Origin: Caldifarciminota bacterium | GTDB lineage: Bacteria > Hydrothermota > Tepidihabitantia > SM23-42 | Direction: 5' to 3' | Length of the DNA stretch: 9,147 bases | Assembly (NCBI GenBank): GCA_023128195.1 | Contig: JAGMEL010000066.1 | Coordinates: forward strand, 1-9,147 | Position numbers and translations under genes: made by a program | In this document: positions 1-6,363 of the stretch, piece by piece | Numbering within the stretch: position 1 is the first letter of the stretch | How the letters are laid out: each line of letters opens with the position of its first letter | Notes under the pieces: generated by a model | The model's database searches: none | The model's input: the letters and a program-made list of their open reading frames with translations, nothing else | Told to the model about the DNA's origin: nothing

Positions 1-647
1 TGTTGGAGCCGATTATAGAAAGGAGAGCGGATTACACAAAAGGGAATAGGTTGTTAAGCCCGGAATATAGAAGTGGGATGACCAAATGGCGATTTTTGGG
101 TAATTCGATGCTCACTTTTTTGACAAAGATAGGGTCAGGATACTGGCAGATGATGGACCCTCAGAATGGCTATACTGCGACTTCGAGGAGCGTTTTAGAA
201 CGGATAGATATAGATTCCATTTATCCATATTATGGATATTGCAACGATATTTTGGTGAAGTTGAACGTGTATGGATATAGGGTTATGGATATTGTGATGC
301 CCGCAAGATACGGAAATGAGAAATCCAAAATAAGCTACAGTAAATATATCGTTAAGGTATCGCTCATGCTGCTACGAGACTTCTTCTGGCGATTGAAGAT
401 GAAGTATGTGGTGTTTAGTTTTCATCCGCTCGTATTATTCTATATGCTTGGAATTGTGCTGGCACCCCTCGGATTGTTAGGCGGATTGTATGCGTTATAT
501 TGCAAATTCGTGAAGGGAACGGGTTTGTTTGTTCCCGGAGCACTCGCTCTCCTGGTGTTCATCATTGGCTTGCAGTTCTTGTTGTTTGCGATGTTGTTCG
601 ATATGCAGGTGAATAATAGCGAGAGTAGAAGCGGAAGGTGGGATTGA
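1..647 (+). CDS. Family 2 (dolichol-phosphate-mannose synthase-like) glycosyltransferase, C-terminal part
   Basis: The gene is cut by the left edge: the frame is open from base 1 and no true start is visible. The TTG at base 3 is just an internal leucine codon. The visible 214 residues hold the back half of a GT2 catalytic domain, with ADYTKGNR near residue 9, GSGYW near 44 and DPQNGYTA near 52. These are conserved in membrane-bound GT2 enzymes that transfer sugars to polyprenyl phosphate. Two hydrophobic segments follow (about 143-166 and 175-200), then a short polar tail, so the enzyme is probably anchored with its catalytic domain in the cytoplasm. The nucleotide-binding DXD region lies upstream, outside the window. 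It ends 3 bases before the next gene and probably belongs to the same operon. Donor sugar and acceptor are not readable. Its GC content is visibly higher than that of the glycosyltransferase that follows. Confidence 0.85.
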   Translation, partial: LEPIIERRADYTKGNRLLSPEYRSGMTKWRFLGNSMLTFLTKIGSGYWQMMDPQNGYTATSRSVLERIDIDSIYPYYGYCNDILVKLNVYGYRVMDIVMPARYGNEKSKISYSKYIVKVSLMLLRDFFWRLKMKYVVFSFHPLVLFYMLGIVLAPLGLLGGLYALYCKFVKGTGLFVPGALALLVFIIGLQFLLFAMLFDMQVNNSESRSGRWD

Positions 648-650
648 TAT

Positions 651-1763
651 ATGAAAATACTTCGAGTTACAAGCAGTTTGTATCCTTATAAAACCGGTGG
701 TATAGGATTACATGCGCATGAAATGTCAAAAGAGCAGGTAAGAAGAGGACACGATGTAGTTGTATACACCACAAAAATTGGTTCTGGGCCTAAACGAGAA
801 TACAAAGAGGGATATATCATTGTGCATTTTAAACCAATAATAAAACTTATGAATAATTCCTTTGTGCCAGTTATGCTCCCTAGTTTAATTCACAATATGA
901 ATAAATTTGACATAATACATGCGCATTCGTTTCTGTTTTTTTCTACAAATTTATGTGCAATGGCAAAAAAACTTGGGTCGCCACCCCTTATAATTACAAA
1001 TCACGGGTTAATTTCGCAGACAGTGCCATTGTGGATGCATAAAGTATATGTTCCAACTATTGGTAAATGGACTTTAAATTCCGCCGATAAAATGATTTGC
1101 TATACAGATACTGAAAAGAGAAAATTGGAAAATTTAGGCGTCGCACCCAGCAAAATAGCCGTTATTCATAATGGCATTGATGTAAATAGATTCGTTCCAA
1201 AAGAAAAAGAAAATTCTGATGATATTCGTATTTTATGGATAGGACGTGTAGTACCTGGAAAAGGGGTTGAATATCTAATTGATGCAATTAAACTATTGCT
1301 TCATAAGATAACTAACTTGAAGCTTATTATGATCGGAGAAGGTCCCTCAAAAGAGAAAATAAAACGAAAAATATCTGGTTTGGGATTGGATGAATATATA
1401 TTCTTTAAAGATTTTATTCCGAATTCAGAATTACAAGGCGTATATCAGAATTCGGATGTGTTCGTATTACCAAGTATTAACGAAGGGATTCCAAGAACAA
1501 TATTAGAGGCGATGTCCTGTGGTCTTCCTGTGGTCTGCACAAAATTACCGCAGCTAACCGATGTCATAAAAGGAAGTGGATTATTGGTTCCTGTAAGAGA
1601 CTCTCAAGCACTTACAGATGCTATCTTTAGGATTATATCTGCTAAAGAACTGGCACGAAAATTAGGAGAGAATGGCAGGAAGAAGGTAGTTGAAAATTAC
1701 TCGTGGGAAGATACAGTAAACAAGACGATTAATTTATATGAGGAGATAATATGTCAAAAGTAA
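651..1763 (+). CDS. GT4-family glycosyltransferase
   Basis: This is a full-length (370 aa) retaining glycosyltransferase of the GT-B fold, expected to move a sugar from a nucleotide donor to a growing glycan at the cytoplasmic face of the membrane. The N-terminal acceptor domain begins MKILRVTSSLYPYKTGGIG with the glycine-rich loop at 16-19, and a TNHG motif places His118 in the usual active-site position. The C-terminal donor domain has GRVVPGKG (Arg199 and Lys204 for the donor phosphates) and the EX7E pair Glu278/Glu286 in NEGIPRTILEAM. Length is normal for the family and I see no signal peptide. The start at 651 is preceded by a GGTGGG stretch about 8 bases upstream. Its 3' end overlaps the dehydrogenase gene by 13 bases, so the two are likely co-translated. 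Sugar specificity cannot be told from sequence. Confidence 0.92.
   Translation: MKILRVTSSLYPYKTGGIGLHAHEMSKEQVRRGHDVVVYTTKIGSGPKREYKEGYIIVHFKPIIKLMNNSFVPVMLPSLIHNMNKFDIIHAHSFLFFSTNLCAMAKKLGSPPLIITNHGLISQTVPLWMHKVYVPTIGKWTLNSADKMICYTDTEKRKLENLGVAPSKIAVIHNGIDVNRFVPKEKENSDDIRILWIGRVVPGKGVEYLIDAIKLLLHKITNLKLIMIGEGPSKEKIKRKISGLGLDEYIFFKDFIPNSELQGVYQNSDVFVLPSINEGIPRTILEAMSCGLPVVCTKLPQLTDVIKGSGLLVPVRDSQALTDAIFRIISAKELARKLGENGRKKVVENYSWEDTVNKTINLYEEIICQK
1741..1745 (+). promoter_or_regulatory. Shine-Dalgarno site that decides the dehydrogenase start
   Basis: AGGAG lies 5 bases before ATG 1751, inside the end of the upstream glycosyltransferase gene. A second in-frame ATG at 1763 (overlapping the upstream TAA) would be 17 bases from this site, so 1751 is the better start. 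The difference is only four residues before the Rossmann strand. Confidence 0.6.
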
Positions 1764-2629
1764 TGAAAATCAGCATAATAGGCAGTGGAGTAGTGGGAAC
1801 AATTATTGGCACTGGCTTTGAGAAGTTAGGGCATGAGGTAGTATTTTACGATGTGGACTTGAAGAGAGTGGAAGAACTGAAGAAGAGACATAAAGCAACT
1901 ACTGACTTGGGATATGCCATAAAAAGCACATCAATAAGCTTTGTCTGCGTTCCAACTCCATATATCAATGGCTTTGATTCAGGTTACATCATTTCTGCAA
2001 CTGAAGGCATTGCGAAGGTATTGAAAGATAACGATGGTTACCATCTGGTTGTAATAAAAAGTACGGTCGTCCCTACTACAACAGAGAATGTAATAATTCC
2101 AATATTAAGAAGATATAATCGTATTGGTGAAGATGTAGGAATATGCATGAATCCAGAATTTTTAACTGAGATTGCCGATACATGGGCAAATGATGAATAT
2201 TACAAAAGGGACTTCTTTACAGAAGATAGAATCGTAATAGGAGAATACGATAAAAAATCTGGAGATGTTTTAGAAGAATTGTATAAACCTCTAAATAAAC
2301 CACTTCTCAGGGTTGATTTGAAAACTGCGGAGATGATAAAATATGCCTCGAATTGTATGTTGGCAGCTAAAATATCTTACTGGAATGAGATATTCCTGAT
2401 TTGTCAAAAACTTGGAATTGACTCTCATAAAGTTGGAGACATCGTTGGATCTGACCCCAGAATTGGGAGGTACGGAACTGTTCATGGTAAAGCGTTTGGG
2501 GGGAAGTGTTTGCCGAAGGATTTAAAGGCATTTATAGATTTCGCTGAGAAATATCGGAATGTGAGATTATTAAAAGCTGTTAATGAGATAAATGAAGAGA
2601 TGAAGAAGAAATATGGTGTGAGAGAATGA
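1751..2629 (+). CDS. Short UDP-glucose/GDP-mannose dehydrogenase-family protein
   Basis: This is probably an NAD-dependent nucleotide-sugar dehydrogenase that oxidises the C6 hydroxyl to a carboxylate, most simply UDP-glucose to UDP-glucuronate, since GalU is encoded next door. The Rossmann motif is Gly11/Gly13/Gly16 with Asp34 ending strand 2. The family catalytic set is present: KSTVVPTTT near 103, NPEFLTE with Glu136, KYASN with Lys197 and Asn201, and FGGKCLPKD with nucleophile Cys253 and Asp257. The protein stops at 292 residues, about 120-140 short of standard UDP-glucose dehydrogenases, so the C-terminal UDP-binding domain is absent. An ATGA overlap with galU follows directly, so this does not look like a recent frameshift. 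NPEFLTE replaces the common NPEFLRE and is followed by a small insertion (about 141-156). Such short forms may be a distinct archaeal subfamily (from memory). Another sugar substrate is possible. Confidence 0.85.
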   Translation: MSKVMKISIIGSGVVGTIIGTGFEKLGHEVVFYDVDLKRVEELKKRHKATTDLGYAIKSTSISFVCVPTPYINGFDSGYIISATEGIAKVLKDNDGYHLVVIKSTVVPTTTENVIIPILRRYNRIGEDVGICMNPEFLTEIADTWANDEYYKRDFFTEDRIVIGEYDKKSGDVLEELYKPLNKPLLRVDLKTAEMIKYASNCMLAAKISYWNEIFLICQKLGIDSHKVGDIVGSDPRIGRYGTVHGKAFGGKCLPKDLKAFIDFAEKYRNVRLLKAVNEINEEMKKKYGVRE

Positions 2630-3459
2630 TAAGAAAGGCAGTAATCCCGGCGGCGGGTTTGGGAACGAGGTTTTTGCCAATTACTAAAGCGCAGCCAAAG
2701 GAGATGCTTCCGGTCGTTCACAAGCCGGTCATACAATACGTTGTCGAGGAAATTTATTCTTCGGGAATAAAAGAGATTTTAGTTATAACCGGGAAGCAGA
2801 AGAGGGCGATAGAGGACCATTTTGATAGGTATGAAATAAATAAAGAGAATAATTATGTAGATGAACTCGAGGAGATTCTTAATAACCTTGATATATTTTT
2901 TATCAGACAGAAAGAACAGAAGGGGTTGGGAGATGCAGTTAAGTATGCTGAGGCTTTCGTTGAGGATGATCCCTTTGCATTACTCCTTGGAGATAACATA
3001 ACAATTCCGAATTGCACCAGGATTTTGATGAGTATATTTGAAGAATTTAGAGCGCCAGTAATAGCAATAGAGGAGATACCAATTGAGAAAGCGAGATATC
3101 ATGGAATTATCAAAGGTGAGAATATTAGGGATAACCTTTACAGGATAGAAGATATGTTTGAAAAGCCAGAAGAGCCCGGTTCAAATCTTGCAATCATTGG
3201 AAGGTATATTTTAACTTCAGAAGTTTTTGATTATTTGAATGAATTAAAAGAGGGATATGGTGGAGAGATTCAGCTAACAGATGCATTGAAAAATATGGTT
3301 TTAGATGGAAAAGAGGTTTATGCATATCTTTATCAAGGAAGCCGATTTGATATTGGGAATAAGCAGAATTGGCTCAAAGCTAATATTGAATTGGGGTTAG
3401 AAGATGACGAGGTTGGAAAGGAGATGAAGGAATGGTTAGAGGAGTTTATGAAATTATGA
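2626..3459 (+). CDS. galU: UTP-glucose-1-phosphate uridylyltransferase (UDP-glucose pyrophosphorylase)
   Basis: This cytoplasmic enzyme makes UDP-glucose from UTP and glucose 1-phosphate. At 277 aa it matches prokaryotic GalU in length and layout. The nucleotide-binding signature AAGLGTRFLPITK is at 9-21 with PKEMLPV after it. LGD at 121-123 supplies the metal-binding Asp123, FEKP is at 178-181, GEIQLTDA at 213-220, and GSRFDIGNKQNWL near 238 is the conserved GalU/RfbA-type C-terminal motif with Asp242. The KAQPKEMLPV and GGEIQLTDAL blocks fit GalU better than glucose-1-phosphate thymidylyltransferase. The start overlaps the upstream stop as ATGA, with GGTG 7 bases before it, pointing to translational coupling to the dehydrogenase that would use its product. 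The N-terminal codons are noticeably GC-richer than the surrounding glycosyltransferase genes. Confidence 0.93.
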   Translation: MIRKAVIPAAGLGTRFLPITKAQPKEMLPVVHKPVIQYVVEEIYSSGIKEILVITGKQKRAIEDHFDRYEINKENNYVDELEEILNNLDIFFIRQKEQKGLGDAVKYAEAFVEDDPFALLLGDNITIPNCTRILMSIFEEFRAPVIAIEEIPIEKARYHGIIKGENIRDNLYRIEDMFEKPEEPGSNLAIIGRYILTSEVFDYLNELKEGYGGEIQLTDALKNMVLDGKEVYAYLYQGSRFDIGNKQNWLKANIELGLEDDEVGKEMKEWLEEFMKL

Positions 3460-4111
3460 TATCTACTCGATTTGGCAAAAAGGATTTGAATCTGATGAAG
3501 GAAACTTTTGCAAGTCTGCATGGTAGAGTACTTGATATTGGCTGTGGGAATCTGTTGGATCGAGTTGGTTTTTTACCCCCGGAGATGAATACATTGGTGT
3601 TGATATTACAAGATCGAAATATACTAAGTTGCTTGCAGATATATACAAACTACCATTTAAAAACGAATCTTTTGATAGTTGCATCTGTAATGCCGTTTTA
3701 GAGCATGTTAAAGAACCTGAAATTGCTTTGAGAGAATGTAACAGAGTCCTAAGACGGGGGGGGGTGTTATGGGTGTCGGTTCCATTTCTCCAACACATTC
3801 ACGCGGAGTATGATTTTAGGAGGTATACAGGTCAAGGATTGGCATACGAAGTTGAAAAGGCAGGATTTTGTGTGGATCGAGTACATGGCAGCTACGGCGT
3901 AATGGATAACATAGAATATCTACTATTTAGCGCGGTTGGCTGGAGGGTTGCTAAAGATAAAGATTACAAAAGCATCGGTTCTGTAATTTATATCGTGGTG
4001 TTGGCAATACTATTTTTTGTATTCAAAATTTCAGGGGTTCTCTTCAACTCGCAACAGAAAAAAGATATGCATCATGCAACCTCATTTGATATAATCGCAC
4101 ATAAAGAGTAA
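3456..4111 (+). CDS. Class I SAM-dependent methyltransferase, reading frame interrupted by an apparent one-base deletion (-1 frameshift)
   Basis: Two overlapping open frames together encode one methyltransferase. Frame one runs from ATG 3456 (ATGA overlap with galU, GGAG 11 bases upstream) through VLDIGCGN, the SAM-binding motif I, to about base 3580. The rest continues in the -1 frame as GDEYIGVDITRSKY, then LPFKNESFD, NAVLEH and LRRGGVLWVSVPF, to the stop at 4111. Adding one base in the C run at 3576-3580 gives a 218-residue protein of typical length: motif I at 25-32, acidic Asp50, motif IV near 72-75, and Glu83-His84 in the usual LEH motif. A strongly hydrophobic stretch (about 174-197) near the C-terminus suggests membrane association. 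Without correction the first frame ends at 3701 with unrelated residues. The cause may be a sequencing error, a true mutation or -1 ribosomal slippage (see the site at 3569). The target is unknown, probably a sugar or lipid-linked glycan. Confidence 0.82.
3569..3581 (+). other. Frameshift site: in-register T TTT TTA heptamer followed by a C5 run
   Basis: The point where the methyltransferase frame must change sits at six Ts plus A (3569-3575), immediately followed by five Cs and a G. In the incoming frame the codons are TTT (3570-3572) and TTA (3573-3575), so the heptamer is in the exact X XXY YYZ register used for -1 slippage. Slippage would give GFL-TPGDEY; one extra C would give GFL-PPGDEY. 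Both restore the conserved GVD acidic loop. I see only a weak downstream hairpin (AATAC/GTGTT, 3588-3601, with one G-T pair), so programmed slippage is not strongly supported. A homopolymer read or assembly error is the simplest alternative. Confidence 0.7.
3756..3764 (+). repeat. G9 homopolymer inside the methyltransferase gene
   Basis: Nine consecutive Gs encode the R-G-G-V turn of LRRGGVLWVSVPF. The conserved frame is continuous on both sides, so the count given here is the in-frame one. Such a tract is prone to polymerase slippage and to base-calling error. In a surface-glycan gene it could act as a length switch, but nothing in this single sequence shows variation. Confidence 0.75.
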
Positions 4112-4129
4112 AAGGAGTAAACATATAGC

Positions 4130-5080
4130 GTGTCAAAAATCGTAATAACTGGTGGGGCGGGGTTTATCGGCTCACATATTGCAGAGGCACTCGCAAAAGA
4201 TGGGCATGCAGTTGTGATGATAGATAATCTGGATGACTATTATTCACCAATATTAAAAAAGAAGAATGTAGACTGCGTTTTAAGGAGCGGAGATGCAACG
4301 CTTATTCAAGGGGATGTTACAGACATTGATTTATTGAGAACCGTAATTGATAAAGATACCGAATATGTTTTTCACGAGGCGGCTCAGGCAGGTGTGAGAA
4401 TCTCAGTAGATAATCCATTCAAGCCAAACAACGTGAATGTATTGGGAACGCTGAATGTTTTAGAGGCATCACTGGAAGCAGAAGTTGAACGAGTGATAAA
4501 TGCATCCTCATCATCAGTTTATGGGAAGGTGGAATATCTGCCATTTGACGAAAAACATTCCACTCAACCCGTATCCCCTTACGGCGTCTCAAAGTTGGCG
4601 GCGGAACATTATTGCAGGGTATTTTATGAAGTTTATGCTCACCCAACGGTATCTTTACGGTATTTTACGGTTTACGGACCGAGAATGCGACCAGACCTTG
4701 CTATATCCGTTTTCACGGGAAAAATGTTAAAGGACGAGCCAATAACAATTTTTGGTGATGGAAACCAGACAAGGGACTTTACATATATTGATGATATTGT
4801 AAAAGTGAATATGAAACTATTAGATACGAATAGAGCCGATGGAAAGGTTATGAATATCGGAAGTGGAAATAGGATAAGTGTTAATGAGCTTGCTAAGAAT
4901 TTGAGGGGGATTATTGGAAGTTCTTCTGAGATAGATTATGCCGACACACAGAAAGGGGATGCTGCGCACACGCTTGCGGATGTGGGACTTGCTAAAGAGC
5001 TAATTGGATATGAACCGAGTGTTAATATTGAAGAGGGGTTGAAGAGGTTTGTGGAGTGGTATAAGGAGTTTAGGAGATAA
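4130..5080 (+). CDS. NAD-dependent nucleotide-sugar epimerase, UDP-glucuronate 4-epimerase-like
   Basis: This is an extended short-chain dehydrogenase/reductase of 316 aa, complete. It has GGAGFIG at 8-14 for NAD binding, Asp32 at the end of strand 2, catalytic Ser127 in ASSSSVYG and the Tyr151/Lys155 pair in SPYGVSK. DNLDDYYSPILKK (32-44), AAQAGVR (84-90) and LRYFTVYGPRMRPDLAI (176-192) resemble UDP-glucuronate 4-epimerases, which make UDP-galacturonate; UDP-glucose 4-epimerase is the main alternative. This fits the dehydrogenase and GalU genes upstream, which would supply UDP-glucuronate. The start is GTG at 4130, supported because the NAD-binding strand begins at residue 4; the nearest Shine-Dalgarno (GGAG, 4114-4117) is 12 bases away, rather far. 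It follows the methyltransferase by 18 bases and is 2 bases from the next start. Family assignment is firm, substrate is inference. Confidence 0.88.
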   Translation: MSKIVITGGAGFIGSHIAEALAKDGHAVVMIDNLDDYYSPILKKKNVDCVLRSGDATLIQGDVTDIDLLRTVIDKDTEYVFHEAAQAGVRISVDNPFKPNNVNVLGTLNVLEASLEAEVERVINASSSSVYGKVEYLPFDEKHSTQPVSPYGVSKLAAEHYCRVFYEVYAHPTVSLRYFTVYGPRMRPDLAISVFTGKMLKDEPITIFGDGNQTRDFTYIDDIVKVNMKLLDTNRADGKVMNIGSGNRISVNELAKNLRGIIGSSSEIDYADTQKGDAAHTLADVGLAKELIGYEPSVNIEEGLKRFVEWYKEFRR

Positions 5081-5082
5081 AT

Positions 5083-5352
5083 ATGGGCTCGATAAATAAA
5101 TTGAGATTGCTTCATCAGGTGCGAAAGAATCAGTGGCTCAAAACTTCAGAACTTGAAGAACTGCAGGCAAAGAAGCTTCGTGCAATGATTAAACATGCGT
5201 ATGAGAATGTACTCTCTTATCGTGAAAATTTTATATCTAAAATCATGGGGGTCTTAAATGAAGAAAAGGGCGGGTTGAGATTGCATAAAGCATCAGTAGT
5301 GTGGTTGAAGAGATATGATTGGAATGTAATTGTTCTACGGAGGTTTAGATAG
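5083..5352 (+). pseudogene. Chimeric remnant: PaaK/CapK-like ligase N-terminus joined to a probable GT4 C-terminus
   Basis: This 89-codon frame keeps a good Shine-Dalgarno (AGGAG, 5072-5076, 6 bases from ATG) but matches no complete protein I know. Residues 8-50, including RKNQWLKTSELEELQAKKL and IKHAYENVLSYRENF, look like the start of phenylacetate-CoA ligase-type (PaaK/CapK) adenylate-forming proteins, which normally run to about 430 residues. None of the AMP-binding motifs follow. Residues about 51-85, including VLNEEKGGLRL and WLKRYDWNVIV, look instead like the last helices of a GT4 glycosyltransferase (compare the NYSWEDTV end of the GT at 651-1763). The simplest reading is that an internal deletion fused the head of one gene to the tail of another and left a short frame. 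The ligase part is fairly convincing, the GT4 part less so. A genuine small protein cannot be excluded, because the frame has no internal stop. Confidence 0.6.
5339..5343 (+). promoter_or_regulatory. Shine-Dalgarno site for the second epimerase
   Basis: GGAGG ends 9 bases before ATG 5353, inside the last codons of the remnant frame, whose TAG (5350-5352) abuts the ATG. It supports 5353 as the start and shows that the epimerase can initiate independently of the remnant. Confidence 0.6.
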
Positions 5353-6363
5353 ATGGAGCTTAAAGATAAGAACATATTAGTTACAGGAGGCGCTGGATTT
5401 ATTCCGTCTCATCTAGTTGATTTAGCTGTTGAAAAAGGCGGTAATGTTACAGCACTCGATAATCTGAAGGATGGAAAAATAGAGAACTTAGAGGTATCAA
5501 AAGACAAAATACACTTTAAAAAGATAGATGTTAGAGATTTCGATAAAGTTAAAAGGATTATCAAAGAGAAAGAGATAGAAATCGTTTTCCATTTTGCTGC
5601 AAATGCAAATGTTCCTTATTCTGTTGAAGATCCAAAATATGATTTTGAGACTAATGCACTTGGAACCTGTAATGTCTTGAAGAGTTGCTTAGATAATGAT
5701 GTTGAGAAGATAATTTATGCATCGAGTGCTGCCGTTTATGGAGAACCTGAATATACACCAATCGACGAAAAACACTCCCTCAATCCTATTTCCCCTTATG
5801 GAGCATCCAAGTTGGCTGGTGAGAAATTGGGATTTGCATATTATTACACATATGGCATTCCATTTGTTTCTATGAGGATATTCAATACATATGGTCCAAG
5901 ACAGCCAAGGTATGTTATGTTTGACTTTTTGAAGAAATTAAGGAATAACCCACATAAGTTAGAAGTGCTTGGAACGGGTGAACAAATTAGAGATTATTGT
6001 TATGTATCTGATACAACAAAGGCATTCATATTGGCTGCAGAAAATGAGAATGCCGTTGGTAAATCTTTTAATATTGCAGGTGGAAATCCCATAAGCATTA
6101 AGGAGCTTGCAGAATTAATGATAAGAATTTTGAGGCTTGAAGGAAATACCGAAATATATTATACTGGCAAAAGCTGGGAAGGAGATATTGTAAGATTGGT
6201 TGCGAATGTTAATAAGATTAAGAGTGAATTGAGATTTAGACCGAAAGTTGAATTGAAAGACGGAATTTTGAGATTAAAAGAGTGGTTTGAATCTTCCGAT
6301 ACAAACAAAAAAATTAAAAATTCGACAGAAAATATAAGATTGAATGGAGGAAAAGTAATATGA
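5353..6363 (+). CDS. NAD-dependent epimerase/dehydratase (UDP-glucose 4-epimerase-like)
   Basis: This is an extended short-chain dehydrogenase/reductase of 336 aa, a paralogue of the enzyme at 4130-5080. The dinucleotide motif reads GGAGFIPSH (12-20), so the third glycine of GxxGxxG is Pro18. Asp36 follows strand 2, catalytic Ser125 lies in ASSAAVYG, and Tyr149/Lys153 are in SPYGASK. FAANANVPYS (81-90) and MRIFNTYGPRQ (174-184) are typical of the UDP-glucose 4-epimerase/dTDP-glucose dehydratase-like group, and RDYCYVSD (213-220) is the conserved substrate-side motif. The catalytic residues are intact, so it is probably active. The product could be UDP-galactose, another C4 epimer or a different nucleotide sugar. 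The last 20 or so residues are polar and rich in Lys and Asn, beyond the usual end of the fold. Its stop overlaps the next gene's ATG by 4 bases. Confidence 0.88.
   Translation: MELKDKNILVTGGAGFIPSHLVDLAVEKGGNVTALDNLKDGKIENLEVSKDKIHFKKIDVRDFDKVKRIIKEKEIEIVFHFAANANVPYSVEDPKYDFETNALGTCNVLKSCLDNDVEKIIYASSAAVYGEPEYTPIDEKHSLNPISPYGASKLAGEKLGFAYYYTYGIPFVSMRIFNTYGPRQPRYVMFDFLKKLRNNPHKLEVLGTGEQIRDYCYVSDTTKAFILAAENENAVGKSFNIAGGNPISIKELAELMIRILRLEGNTEIYYTGKSWEGDIVRLVANVNKIKSELRFRPKVELKDGILRLKEWFESSDTNKKIKNSTENIRLNGGKVI
6346..6350 (+). promoter_or_regulatory. Shine-Dalgarno site for the second GT4 gene
   Basis: GGAGG lies within the final codons of the epimerase, 9 bases before ATG 6360. It supports the ATGA-overlap start rather than a later methionine. 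Confidence 0.6.

Noticed and set aside
222..238. Perfect 7-base hairpin TATCCAT/ATGGATA with a 3-base loop, near repeated TATGGATAT words
   Set aside because: It lies inside coding sequence for a tyrosine-rich stretch (IYPYYGY) with no T run; codon repetition explains it.
3432..3455. Longer start at ATG 3432 for the first methyltransferase
   Set aside because: It would overlap galU by 28 bases. The ATGA start at 3456 matches the pattern of neighbouring genes and has a GGAG upstream.
3463..3798. 111-codon frame on the minus strand
   Set aside because: It is antisense to the methyltransferase, its composition follows the sense codons, and it shows no recognisable motif.
3629..4111. Separate 160-residue gene starting at TTG 3629
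   Set aside because: It begins in the middle of the methyltransferase fold with no ribosome site, and its frame continues conserved sequence upstream to about 3581. It is the second half of the frameshifted gene.
4419..4730. Short frames on both strands inside the first epimerase
   Set aside because: They lie wholly inside a well-supported enzyme and show no motifs of their own.
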